Shown here piece by piece: positions 1 through 8,229 of a stretch of DNA of 15,000 bases. Position numbers and translations under genes: made by a program. The notes beneath the pieces are model-generated. The model saw only the letters and a list, made by a program, of their open reading frames with translations, made no database searches and had not been told where the DNA came from. This DNA is from Glandiceps talaboti. Taxonomy: Eukaryota > Hemichordata > Enteropneusta > Spengelidae. Each line of letters opens with the position of its first letter. Positions within the stretch are counted from its first letter, which is position 1. The DNA lies in the NCBI RefSeq assembly GCF_964340395.1, contig NC_135570.1, positions 10,687,822 to 10,702,821 on the forward strand, in the 5' to 3' direction.

Positions 1-170
1 TTATAATACAGACCAATCAAAGACAGTTTTGTATATACAATCAATCATATTTTACAATAGACCAATCAAAGGCAGTCTTGCATACCAAAAAATCATACTT
101 TACAATTACAGACCAATCAAAGAAAGTCTTACATACAATCGTGATCTATAGTTACAGACCAATCAAATAA
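1..170. repeat. CCAAT-containing ~49-bp tandem repeat, four copies
   Basis: The core GACCAATCAA recurs at 11-20, 60-69, 111-120 and 157-166, giving periods of 49, 51 and 46. Each core is followed by a variant of AGACAGTCTTGCATACAATC and an AT-rich filler. The first copy is cut by the window edge, so the array may extend to the left. The core contains a forward CCAAT pentamer, the NF-Y recognition sequence, but I see no transcription unit next to it, so a promoter role is only a possibility. Confidence 0.85.
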
Positions 171-584
171 AGTCTTGTTTGTAGCTAGTTATTTTTAATT
201 TATAGATGCCTCACAGCAATTCCTATATGGTGTGAATCATACTACATCGTTATAGTCCAATCCAAGTGATTATAACAGGCTAGTTATAAGTTACCATGGC
301 AACCCAACAGTCCATTCTACTAAGCTTTCACATATCTAAAGTGGTTGAACAAATACTCACACCTTCTGTATTACACAGAACCACACATGCGTAAAACTAT
401 TTCAATGTAATAATAATTTAATAAAATGTCCATAATGTATGTAATGATTAGATATTATTCCTAATAGTTTTCTGTCTTTGTTCAGTTAAGCAAAATACGA
501 GTGACCTAAGGGGCCTTGTCACTACGAGTCACGACAATAGTGATAAAACCCTTTGGTCATGAGTATTTTTCAGCTGTATGAATA
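171..584. other. Intergenic or intronic AT-rich DNA, one X-box-like palindrome
   Basis: I see no credible coding frame here. The only distinct element is the palindromic GTTACCATGGCAAC at 290-303, listed separately. A last degenerate CCAATCCAAGTG at about 249-260 may be a decayed member of the array to the left. Confidence 0.5.
290..303. promoter_or_regulatory. Perfect RFX X-box-type palindrome
   Basis: GTTACCATGGCAAC fits the RFX consensus GTNRCC(0-3N)RGYAAC with both half sites intact and a 2-bp spacer. In animals RFX factors bind such sites in promoters of ciliary genes. There is no visible promoter or exon next to it, and related palindromes occur in repeats elsewhere in the window, so function is unproven. 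Confidence 0.4.
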
Positions 585-1090
585 AAAATATTGGAAAATA
601 ATAGAATTACACCTCCTCAAGCATAATTAATGAAAAATGGAGCGAAATAATGGTGATTTGGAATGTTTTGACTCATATTTCGAACATTGCAGAACCAGTG
701 ACGTACGTACAGGTTGCTGGGATATAGAACGACCTGGGTATATTATCCATATTTTCTGTTCACAGATAATGATTTGGCATGTGCATGGTATAATAATCAT
801 TAAATTAAAATTATAATGTAATGATAATGTATGTAGTGATAATTTTATAATAATGTAACAAAGTTGAACCTTGTACATTATACCATGCATGAGCAAAGCT
901 GAGCAAAAAATATGGAATATATACTCTGGTCGGTCGACATCATAACAGCATACCTCTATGACACGACAATGCGTTTCTACAGCACTGTGTTTGAAATATG
1001 AGTCAAAACATTCAAAATTGCCATTACTTTCCCTGATTTTTTCTTTGATATTACTGGCACTGGTATGATTATGCTATTCTCCAATATTTT
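585..1090. mobile_element. 506-bp imperfect foldback (MITE-like inverted repeat)
   Basis: Left and right halves are imperfect reverse complements around a single axis near 837. Matching pairs are AAAATATTGG 585-594 with CCAATATTTT 1081-1090; GAATGTTTTGACTCATATTT 661-680 with its exact 20-bp complement 994-1013; and GCATGGTATAAT near 784-795 with ATTATACCATGC near 877-888. All three pairs share the same centre within about 2 bp, which chance matches would not do. No transposase frame is inside and no clear target-site duplication is visible, so this is either a non-autonomous foldback/MITE or an old inverted duplication. The arms have diverged between the conserved blocks, which suggests age. 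Confidence 0.7.
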
Positions 1091-1229
1091 CCTTTTCAAT
1101 ATTGAGGAATAAGATCTAGTTATACATCAAATTAGAATTAACAATGTGTAGGTTGAAAGTGTTCATGATCAATAAAATTAATATCCTACGAAAACTAAGA
1201 CGAAAAGAAAATGGTTCTCATTTTTGTGA

Positions 1230-1358
1230 CAAAATCAAGATGAAGCTGTACTAGTCCTTTCTGATGTCTTGGAGGAGGAAAAACACTTACGCAATGTGAA
1301 ACAGCTTAATATCATGTCATCTGATGTTGCCATGGTTACAAAGCATGCAGCTTTATGA
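1230..1358 (+). other. Exon-like open segment, weak
   Basis: Frame from 1230 (just after an in-frame TGA) to TGA 1356-1358 gives 42 residues rich in D, E, K, V and L, including SDVLEEEKHLRNVKQL. It looks more protein-like than its AT-rich flanks. The nearest acceptor is a poor AAG at 1237-1239 after a short T-rich stretch, and no good donor is visible before the stop. Its last third contains the X-box-like palindrome at 1326-1339. Chance openness is a real alternative. Confidence 0.15.
1326..1339. promoter_or_regulatory. X-box-like palindrome GTTGCCATGGTTAC
   Basis: The left half GTTGCC is perfect and the right half GGTTAC has one mismatch to RGYAAC. A related copy, GTTGTCATGGTTAC, lies at 1457-1470, and both are preceded by a GAT codon-like triplet, so the two may be parts of a diverged duplication about 131 bp apart. 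Confidence 0.3.
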
Positions 1359-1397
1359 AGAAAAAAACAAGTTTCATTTTTTTTCCTTTACGATGAG

Positions 1398-1522
1398 AAT
1401 CAAAAAATTACTTCAAGGGAAGTGAAGACTGCTGGATACTGTTGAATCACTTGGATGTTGTCATGGTTACAGTGGATGAGAGTGTAATGCTTTGGTATTC
1501 AAAATTGATGAGGATTCATTAA
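1398..1522 (+). other. Exon-like open segment after a strong pyrimidine tract, weak
   Basis: A long T-rich tract (1375-1389) precedes an AG at 1396-1397. The following frame is open to TAA 1520-1522 and contains KGSEDCWILLNHLDVVMVTV. A terminal exon would look like this, but CGATGAG is not a typical acceptor and I do not recognise the peptide. The VVMVT part comes from the X-box-like palindrome at 1457-1470. Confidence 0.15.
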
Positions 1523-1743
1523 TTGAAGCATAGCAGCTCAGAGGATGTTTGTACCTTTTTCTATGGGGCAGTTTGACTTTTGTGTTTTGATGTATAATGC
1601 ATCAGTATCAGGGCAGTTGAAAATGTAGAAGCACCTGTGGACTGTGTGTCTGGATTTTTATCCCTAGAGCTAGAGCTACAGTACGACTAACTGAATACAA
1701 ATACAGATTTCTACAGTATCCCATGTTTTAACTACTAGTTTTT

Positions 1744-1955
1744 GACAACCCTGGTAATAGAGGATGAAATCTGGTAAAACTTGCATAGATTTCTTTACCT
1801 TGTACCATAATCATATGAAAGAACTTCAGTATCAGAGGAAGGGGGATCTGGTATAACTTGCATATAATTCCATATTCTGAATATATTTTTGGTGGGAAAA
1901 CTTGGTAAATATGCAGTAATTTTAGGCAAATTTTAGCTACTTATCACCCAATCCA
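1744..1955 (+). repeat. Dispersed repeat copy with internal 77-bp partial duplication
   Basis: It begins GACAACCCTGGTAATAGAGG and continues into ATCTGGTAAAACTTGCATA at 1769; a second version, ATCTGGTATAACTTGCATA, starts at 1846, 77 bp later. A block ATTTTAGCTACTTATCACCC follows at 1930-1949. The same blocks recur at 2920-2962, 3499-3547, 4811-4825 and 7971-8097, so this is one interspersed family rather than a local oddity. I could not define ends or an encoded product. Confidence 0.6.
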
Positions 1956-2919
1956 AAATGATCATGTAATTGTCATACGAAGATTATTAAAATTTCTCAA
2001 CTTTTACACAATACAATGTTGATTTCAGTTTGCGAATTAAAAGCATTATTATAAAATGTAAACTATATGTATTTTGGAAATTATGTTGTTCATAGTTTAA
2101 AGAATTATATTGTTAGTTATACTCCTGGTAACAAGGTTGAAATAATCATGACGTGTTCAATTTTCTATGTATGGACTTCATGGATCATGTAATAATTATA
2201 AGGGATACTTGCAGTGTGTCACACAAGCTCGATTAACGAACTTCATTTCTTTAGGCCAAAACCCCCTCCCCCTCTTCAAAACGTTCACAAGTGCGATATC
2301 GACAAGTTTATATGTGATGTAAACCATAATGAAAATTGTTGCAGTCACACCACTACATTCGATGCAATGTAAAAACATGATGGTAAACACATTAAAATAC
2401 TAATCAGTAGAGTTTAATCAACTTATCAACATCTCAATAGTAAATACAGAACTTGGTATCACTGAAGGTGTGAAGGTTTTGGAAATTTGGTTAGAAGTGC
2501 GAAAATGAAGTTCAACAATCACATTGACGCCAGATTCTCTCCCCCAACCTAAATGAAAAAAGTTGTTTATTGAGCTTGTATGACATTGTGTGAATGTCCC
2601 TAACACTGTCAGTGTTATCCAACATACAAATCATTTGAAACTTGTTCTCCCCAAATGACATTTCACAAGTTACATAATTCTTATAACTACAAACAATACA
2701 ATTTTCATATAGTTTTATAGATACGAAATAATCTGATTTTAATATTTTTAGCTATCTACATATAATTAATTTCAGGAATTCAAATATCTCTTTCTTATTT
2801 TATGATGTTGGAAATTAAACCAACGTTGTTCTGTGTTTTTGATAAGTTTTGGGAACTCAGTGCAAGAAATGCAGATACCAGGTATATCGTTTCCCATACA
2901 TTGTATTACAGATTTGATG
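1956..2919. other. AT-rich non-coding DNA
   Basis: No convincing gene. A C-rich stretch at 2264-2274 (CCCCCTCCCCC) stands out; the complementary strand has two G5 runs, which is too few for a simple quadruplex. Short open frames on the minus strand here lack splice context and a recognisable product. Confidence 0.5.
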
Positions 2920-2962
2920 GACAACCCTGGTAAAACACTTAGTGAACTCAGGTAGATTTTTT
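2920..2962 (+). repeat. Dispersed repeat copy (GACAACCCTGGTAA family)
   Basis: GACAACCCTGGTAA at 2920-2933 is identical to 1744-1757, and GGTAGATTTT at 2951-2960 matches the downstream part of that copy. The intervening bases have diverged. Confidence 0.55.
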
Positions 2963-3498
2963 TTTTCTGCCCTCGGCATACACATATGGTTCAGCATTGT
3001 CACCAGTACTTGCAACAAACCAAAGCAGTTTATCTGGGCCATTATATTATTCAAAATGAAAAAATCATCAAAATTCAAATATAATGTTGACATGGCAATA
3101 GTGCCAATACTGTGTACATATTATTCTACGCAATTTCATCTTTTGTTTTTTTTTAATTTTAAATCTTTTGTCAGTTTCCAAGTTTGCAATATTTTGTTGC
3201 CATCTACATGTAGGTTCACTTATTCATTCTTTGCCTAATTTTGACATTAAATATTAACAAATTTGATAATCTACATATTCATAATGAAAATGTGAAACGA
3301 TCACCACAAATACACTATTCAATAAACCTGTTTTTGTCCACTGTCTATAAATACATATATTTATCACCATATTCCTTACTGGGATAAATATATTTATGGG
3401 CAAAATCCACTATCTAATAAAAATTTATTGCAAAAATCTACTGTGAGGTTTATGTTTTCTTTTCAAACTCTATTATCTAGTTAGTATATTTGCTTAGT
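2963..3498. other. AT-rich DNA with short degenerate palindromic repeats
   Basis: No gene is visible. TCCACTGTCTATAAATACAT near 3338 and TCCACTATCTAATAAAAAT near 3407 look like a roughly 70-bp duplication, and ATAAATATATTTAT at 3384-3397 is a perfect 14-bp palindrome between them. The palindrome is pure A/T and may be fortuitous. Confidence 0.45.
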
Positions 3499-3547
3499 TT
3501 TGGTAACCGTGGTAACAGACAGGAGGATAAAATATAGTAAAACTGAC
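3499..3547 (+). repeat. Dispersed repeat copy, diverged
   Basis: TTTTGGTAACCGTGGTAACA followed by GACAGGAGGATAAAATATAG and TAAAACT parallels the layout of the 1744 copy (…CCCTGGTAATAGAGGATGAAAT…GGTAAAACT) and of the 7971 copy. Confidence 0.5.
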
Positions 3548-3789
3548 ATTGTTGGTAAATTGACTAGGAACTTTGGTTTACTAATCTGTTTATAGCCCTT
3601 ATCAAAATACTGCAGACTAGTAAATATCTTTTATCATCACATTCCTCAAATCATTTATACTGGTGTGTTTTATTGTGACTTCAAACAACAGCTGTACATA
3701 GAAAAACACAGATTGAAATAAAAGGTATGGGTAACATCCCTTGGATGTAAAACTAGTGTAGCTCCTGAAAATACTATGACCTATAACGA
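3548..3789. other. AT-rich spacer, nothing identified
   Basis: No repeat block, splice-bounded frame or regulatory cluster could be supported here. Confidence 0.5.
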
Positions 3790-3826
3790 CAGGGCTCAAA
3801 ATTAACAGAAGTCCTGTCTCCACAGA

Positions 3827-4310
3827 CTACCAATTCTTGTCATGGAGCTACCATAATTTGTAGCTGGTAGTCCTGTGTCCAAACACTACCAATTCTTGTC
3901 ATGGAGCTACCATAATTTGTAGCTGGTAGTCCTGTGTCCAAACACTACTAATTCTTGTCATGGGGCTACCATAATTTGTAGCTGGTAGTCCTGTGTCCAC
4001 AGACTACCAATTCTTGTCATGGGGCTACCATAATTTGTAGCTGGTAGTCCTGTGTCCACAGACTACCAATTCTTGTCATGGGGCTACCATAATTTGTAGC
4101 TGGTAGTCCTGTGTCCACAGACTACCAATTCTTGTCATGGGGCTACCATAATTTGTAGCTGGTAGTCCTGTGTCCAACGACAACCAATTCTTGTCATGGG
4201 GGGCTACCATAATTTGCAGCTGGTAGCCCACTTATGCTACCAATTCTTGTCATAGGGCTATCATAATTTGTAGCTGGTAGCCCACTTAGGCTACTACTGA
4301 TTCTGCAATG
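3827..4310 (+). repeat. 59-bp minisatellite, eight units
   Basis: Units begin with CTACCAATTCTTGTCATG at 3827, 3886, 3945, 4004, 4063, 4122, 4181 and 4237, with a truncated ninth start at 4291. Seven internal repeats are 59 bp or close, and the last two shorten to 56 and 54 because TCCTGTGTCCACAGA is replaced by CCCACTTAGG-type sequence. Each unit contains GCTACCATAATTTGTAGC, a potential 5-bp-stem hairpin, and ends TGGTAGTCC or TGGTAGCCC, complementary to the GGGCTACCA inside the unit. Units 4 to 6 are nearly identical, suggesting recent expansion. Confidence 0.95.
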
Positions 4311-4419
4311 ATTTAAAGGATAGAAGATTTACGGACATAAAAGTATTCTAATAACAGACATATATCCAAAGAGGAACTCTGTCTTCAGTTCAGGAATATA
4401 GGACTATTGGTCACCATCC

Positions 4420-4452
4420 TTGGGCTACCAATTTCTGAAAGTGGTAGCCCAA
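4420..4452. repeat. 11-bp inverted repeat (hairpin)
   Basis: TTGGGCTACCA at 4420-4430 and TGGTAGCCCAA at 4442-4452 are perfect complements with an 11-bp loop. It reuses the hairpin words of the neighbouring minisatellite and sits about 40 bp from the right inverted end of the enclosing element. Confidence 0.75.
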
Positions 4453-4493
4453 TGGGACTACCAAAGAGAATTTTAAGTTAATTTCAAGTCCTG

Positions 4494-5135
4494 TAACAGA
4501 ATACCATCTCACACCCACTTATTACAAAATTAGATAGAAAGAAGAACTTTCCCTCTGCTTTGATCACAGACTTGCGAAAGTGTGGGCTTGTTTCACTCTT
4601 TATTTGAATAAAACAGTTTTTTTACACAAATGTGTTCTTTTATGTAAAATAACAACCTGAGTGATTGATTGCGAACAGTCGAGTGAATATTAAGCCTGAC
4701 TTGTAACTGCGAAATAAAAAAAACATTTGACCATATTTCCCTTTACAAAATTTGAAATGGATAGCAAATTCAAAACATGGGACAAATTTTTTTTTCCAAA
4801 GGACCAGTCCCAACCTACTTACCACTAAAATCTATTGACTACCTATTACTCATATTAAATGAGTTGAAAGTTTGATTTTGTGAAGTTATTCTGATATTTA
4901 CCATAAGATGAGACAGTTAGGAAAACAAACAAGTAAATACCACATACAATACAACAGACAGGAAAACTTTAGTTCAGAACAAACTTCAGTTTACCTAACC
5001 AAACTGTTCATATAACCACAGTTCATAAACAACAACAATTCAGATACTATAAAATAGTTCACCTACTAAAGTAGTTCAAAATATTGTTAATAATTACAGG
5101 ATTTAAAATTTTTGCAGATTGTTATACTCTGTTCA
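4494..5135. other. AT-rich DNA, one repeat fragment
   Basis: No gene is supported. CAACCTACTTACCAC at 4811-4825 matches the 3' block of the dispersed repeat family also seen at 1930 and 8070. The words AGTTCA and GTTCA are frequent from 4970 to 5160, leading into the short duplication at 5136. Confidence 0.4.
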
Positions 5136-5216
5136 GATTACCAAATAGTTCAAAATAACAAATGTCTTCACAGTGATTCGGATTACCAAATAGTTCAGTG
5201 TAACAAATGTCCTGAT
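5136..5216 (+). repeat. 45-bp direct duplication
   Basis: GATTACCAAATAGTTCA occurs at 5136-5152 and 5181-5197, each followed about 5 bp later by TAACAAATGTC. The two copies are 45 bp apart, consistent with a simple tandem duplication. Confidence 0.8.
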
Positions 5217-5414
5217 CATCATTCTTCACTTTTTATTTTAATGACCTCTTAATGACCTATTCCGCAAACAAAGTAGTGAAAGTCATTCTCTCTAAGTCAT
5301 ACGTAATACTTAGTAGTTTGCATCTATTTTTGTAGCCAACAACTACAGCTGTATCAAAATGAAGACATTCTTCCAATTATAAACACAGTATGAGTTTGTG
5401 TAAACAAGTTTGAC

Positions 5415-5490
5415 TACGTCAAAAGGACTTGTTCTACGTCAGTATCATATCACGTTTGATCACATGCTGTATTACAACACTAATGACGTC
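5415..5490. promoter_or_regulatory. Cluster of three CRE-like sites
   Basis: TACGTCA at 5415-5421 and 5435-5441 and TGACGTC at 5484-5490 are half or near-full CREB/ATF sites within 76 bp, in DNA where CG dinucleotides are otherwise scarce. About 135 bp downstream lie two X-box-like palindromes. This may be a promoter or enhancer, but no first exon is visible nearby. Confidence 0.25.
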
Positions 5491-5624
5491 CTGTTTAGCC
5501 TGCAACAAAAGGTCTAAATTTGTATCCTTAGAAAAAAACATACACAATAAATCATATATATCGGCTCGTTTTTCACCTACAATTTCACGGATATGTTTGC
5601 AAATTGTAGGCGAACTCTGACCAT

Positions 5625-5659
5625 GTTGCCATGGTTACATATTCTGTTGCCATGGATAC
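5625..5659. promoter_or_regulatory. Two X-box-like palindromes 21 bp apart
   Basis: GTTGCCATGGTTAC (5625-5638) and GTTGCCATGGATAC (5646-5659) have a perfect left RFX half site and a one-mismatch right half. The 21-bp spacing (two helical turns) comes from a short direct repeat TGTTGCCATGG-TACAT-TTC, so duplication alone could explain it. Confidence 0.35.
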
Positions 5660-5810
5660 ATGTTCAAGAACCATTTGTATGTAATTGATAAATGCAGGTA
5701 GATACTTGTAGGTTGCATTCAGTGATCTCTTGAAATTGCAGTTTTGTGGTTTATCACATGACCTTCCTAGGTACACTTGTCATTAATTATTATATGCAAC
5801 ACTGACATGT

Positions 5811-5917
5811 GATTGGTCAACTACTGCCAATTATGCAAATGATTAATGTCTGATAGGGTGACCTGTATTTGGTCAACTGCTACTATTAGCAATTATGCAA
5901 GTGATTAATGTCTGATA
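5811..5917 (+). repeat. ~60-bp duplication carrying a POU octamer
   Basis: TTGGTCAACT recurs at 5813 and 5869; GATTAATGTCTGATA recurs at 5841-5855 and 5903-5917. The second copy carries about six extra bases. The first copy contains a perfect ATGCAAAT octamer (5833-5840), which is ATGCAAGT in the second. Confidence 0.85.
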
Positions 5918-6133
5918 CAATTGTAGTCTTAACCATGTATGGATAATGTTTTTAAGTTTGATTTTATTCATTTGACTACCATAAGATTGTTTGTTTCAGT
6001 TTCTTGCATTTGTTGGTATATAGAGATATATGGACTAATCATGTTTTTAATGAAAGTTTATCAGATTGTTCATAGTTCCAGCAGTTCTCATCCTTACCTG
6101 GCTCATGTATCCAGGGAGAATAGCATTGACAAC
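5918..6133. other. Spacer without identified features
   Basis: Short overlapping open frames exist on both strands, but they run into the neighbouring repeat array and have no splice or start context. Confidence 0.4.
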
Positions 6134-6320
6134 AGTATGCAAATGAATTTGATTGACAGCATACAAAGAATGTGATTTTGATAGTATGCAAAGAATATGA
6201 TTGACAGTATGCAAATTAATGATTGACAGTATGTAAATGAATGTGATCGACAGTATGCAAATTAATGTGATAGTATGCAAATTAACATGATTGACAGTAT
6301 GCAGATGAAAGTGATTGACA
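6134..6320 (+). repeat. 24-bp tandem array of POU-octamer-like units, eight copies
   Basis: AGTATGCAAAT-type cores begin at 6134, 6158, 6183, 6206, 6228, 6252, 6272 and 6296, spaced 20 to 25 bp. The unit is close to AGTATGCAAATTAATGTGATTGAC. Four cores (6137, 6209, 6255, 6275) contain the exact octamer ATGCAAAT, and two of these are followed directly by TAAT, a homeodomain core. POU factors bind such sequences, so the array could act as a multi-site cluster, but a neutral minisatellite explains it equally well. Confidence 0.9.
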
Positions 6321-6638
6321 CTACTTTTAAATGAGCATGGCGTGCAGAGTAACTCCTAATTAGGTTTGATCGAATCTCACTTTACTATCATGGCAAACAT
6401 GTCAAGTGAACTAATTGGGATGTATTCACAAATAAATACGATGGAATAAGAATTTGGCACAACACCTAAGTATGACAAAAGTTTTGCATAATTTTGCTTA
6501 TTATTGACCAAACCTTTGCAGATGTCTATGCTGTATACTTCCTAATTTAGACATAAGAATGTCAGACACTTCTAAATATAGAAAAATCCCAATCAACCCT
6601 CTTATCCTGCTCAATTGGGTTAATTCTCAATATTACAG
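6321..6638. other. AT-rich DNA, possibly intronic
   Basis: No gene recognised. If the exon-like segment at 6639 is real, this stretch would be the end of its upstream intron, with a modest pyrimidine tract at 6620-6635. Confidence 0.35.
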
Positions 6639-6725
6639 GTACCAGTCCAACAAGCCATTACATGTAGTGACTCCAGCCAGAAAGCAGAGGAACTACAAAG
6701 GGAAAGTCATTCCTACATTGTGTAG
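6639..6725 (+). CDS. Candidate terminal exon, unknown protein
   Basis: An acceptor TTCTCAATATTACAG ends at 6638, and the following frame (phase 0) is open for 28 codons to TAG 6723-6725; the same frame is closed just upstream by TAA 6621-6623, as expected for an exon start. The segment is less AT-rich than its flanks. The peptide is hydrophilic and ends SSQKAEELQRESHSYIV. A C-terminal Y-I-V resembles class II PDZ ligands at the cytoplasmic tails of membrane proteins, which is inference only. A canonical AATAAA lies at 6911-6916, 186 bp past the stop. An alternative frame starting at an upstream ATG (6559) is also open through this region, so the call is tentative. Confidence 0.25.
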   Translation, partial: VPVQQAITCSDSSQKAEELQRESHSYIV

Positions 6726-6989
6726 ACAAAGTGTTTTAGTACCATAAAAGACGACTTACTCAATAAGAATTCTATTTGGTTGAATTCTTCCAGACAGAAT
6801 TTCACAAATTGGTTTGGCTGATTCATTACTTTTATAGTGACTTTTAAGCTTCTTTTGTTGAGATGAACAATGTCTTAGTCAAATTAAGACATCAATGAAC
6901 ATCGGTACAAAATAAAGAATGTAATTTAAGCATACCTCTAATGCAATTTGTCTTAGAATCATTGCCAGAGTCAAACAATGATGCACCTG
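6726..6989 (+). other. Possible 3' UTR of the candidate exon; otherwise unassigned
   Basis: It holds the AATAAA at 6911-6916. Nothing else is identifiable. Confidence 0.25.
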
Positions 6990-7410
6990 TTCAGATTTAG
7001 ACATGTTTTCTTTTGTTCGTAGAATTACAAGAAGTGGAAACGACAAAGATTAACAAGACAACTTTACAAAAAACATGACAAATGTCAGACATCCCTTCCC
7101 CGATTATCAAGTACAAATAAACATATATATGCAGAAAAAGGATGAGAAGTTGATTTGGTAACAAATTTTAGACACTTTTTTTAACAAGTGAATTATGAAA
7201 ATGTATGTCTGCAAAAATAAAATGACAAGATAATTTTGTGACATTTTAGACATCCTTTCCCTAATTAGCAAGTGCAAGATGCACAGGTGTGCAAAACAAG
7301 GCTAAAACGGTTAGACAAATTTTCTTTGTTGCATGGTGCATGGAAAATAGCTGAATATATTATTTTTTGACAAAAATTTAGATGAATTTTCTTTTATTAA
7401 TAAATAACAA
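6990..7410 (+). repeat. Decayed tandem array, unit about 65-87 bp
   Basis: The word TTAGAC(A) or its variants recur at about 6997, 7085, 7168, 7246, 7311 and 7378. Around each are variants of GACATCCTTTCCCTAATTA and AACAAGTGCAA followed by A-rich sequence with ATGTCTGCAAAAA. Copies at 7085 and 7246 are most alike (CAGACATCCCTTCCCCGATT and TAGACATCCTTTCCCTAATT). Divergence is high, so this is an old array. Confidence 0.65.
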
Positions 7411-7422
7411 GACATATTGGTA

Positions 7423-7475
7423 TGCAGTGTTCTCTGCGGCAGTACGCACATGAAAGTACACTAGAAAACACTGCA
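7423..7475. repeat. 13-bp inverted repeat
   Basis: TGCAGTGTTCTCT at 7423-7435 pairs with AGAAAACACTGCA at 7463-7475 with one mismatch, leaving a 27-bp loop that contains two CG dinucleotides. Confidence 0.6.
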
Positions 7476-7970
7476 AGCATGAGTGCAAATATCCCCCTTG
7501 TATCCACACTGGCACTACTCTCATGAGGCATGGGGTTCTGTTATTATTACATGTTTTATCCGAAATAAATTTCTGTAAAATGACACTATGTGATCACGTG
7601 CTTTTGTGTAGAACGAACGATCGTGACCTCATTTGCATACAAGTATGGAATAATGTTTTCGGTATTGCACTGCAGTGCAAATACAACTAGTATGTGCATG
7701 CACCGATGCAAGTAATTTATGGTATCTATGTAATAATTATAATGACTATATAATACTGTATTCTGAAATCATACATTGCTGTGAGTGGTGTTGTCAGTCA
7801 TACACAAAATGTAGGTCTTCAATTTGAGTGTCGTATTATGAAACATGAAGGTGGTTTATTTACATTGATCATACCCCCACATACATGGTACATTTGTATT
7901 TCTATACAACTAGCACAAATATTATCACAAAATATTGTGATGGAAAGTGGTACAGAGTTTTTGCTAAGGT
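7476..7970. other. Non-coding DNA with a palindrome and scattered motifs
   Basis: TTGCACTGCAGTGCAA (7665-7680) is a perfect 16-bp palindrome. CACGTG (7595-7600, E-box) and ATTTGCAT (7631-7638, octamer) lie within 85 bp upstream of it. Open frames on both strands from about 7780 to 8026 overlap each other antisense and lack a eukaryotic start or splice context, so I do not call a gene. Confidence 0.4.
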
Positions 7971-8097
7971 TGGGAACTCTGGTAACAGAAAGGGGTAAAA
8001 GTAGCAGTGTTTCCAATAGAATCTAATGTAATTTCATTTAGGAACCAGGTAAAATGACATGGGAAGATTTTACCTACTTACCACCCTCAGCAAAAAC
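7971..8097 (+). repeat. Dispersed repeat copy, longest member
   Basis: TGGGAACTCTGGTAACAGAA and AGGGGTAAAA (7971-8000) match the 5' blocks of the 1744 and 3499 copies, and ATTTTACCTACTTACCACCC (8067-8086) matches the 3' block at 1930-1949. Confidence 0.55.
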
Positions 8098-8229
8098 ACT
8101 ATAGTAAATGGAAACTTTAATATCCTCAACAGAAAATTTAATACGAAGTGAGTAACTATAATATATATTACGCAATCATTCAATATTTCATCACTGTCTC
8201 TCAGATCAATTTCCATTTTTTCATTAATT

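Larger units (their letters stand above)
3790..4493. mobile_element. Transposon-like unit with inverted ends around a 59-bp minisatellite
   Basis: The left end CAGGGCTCAAAATTAAC (3790-3806) and the right end GTTAATTTCAAGTCCTG (4477-4493) are inverted repeats matching at 14 of 17 positions. Between them are a 59-bp tandem array (3827-4310), about 110 bp of unique sequence, and a sub-terminal hairpin (4420-4452) made from the same CTACCA/TGGTAG words as the array. There is no transposase frame, so the unit would be non-autonomous. Flanks share TAAC (3784-3787 and 4494-4497), but the left one is two bases from the end, so a target-site duplication is not established. Elements with internal tandem repeats are known in marine invertebrates; whether this belongs to a named family needs a repeat-library search. 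Confidence 0.65.

Noticed and set aside
2264-2274. G-quadruplex on the minus strand
   Set aside because: Only two G5 runs are present; four runs in close spacing are not available.
2857-3093. 78-residue minus-strand frame
   Set aside because: It runs through a copy of the dispersed repeat at 2920-2962, and an antisense frame overlaps it.
3827-4310. CRISPR-like regular repeats
   Set aside because: The 59-bp units abut with no unique spacers and the context is a eukaryotic genome.
7781-8026. 81-residue plus-strand frame
   Set aside because: Its start is GTG, which is not a normal eukaryotic initiator; a similar-length antisense frame overlaps it and its 3' part is dispersed repeat.
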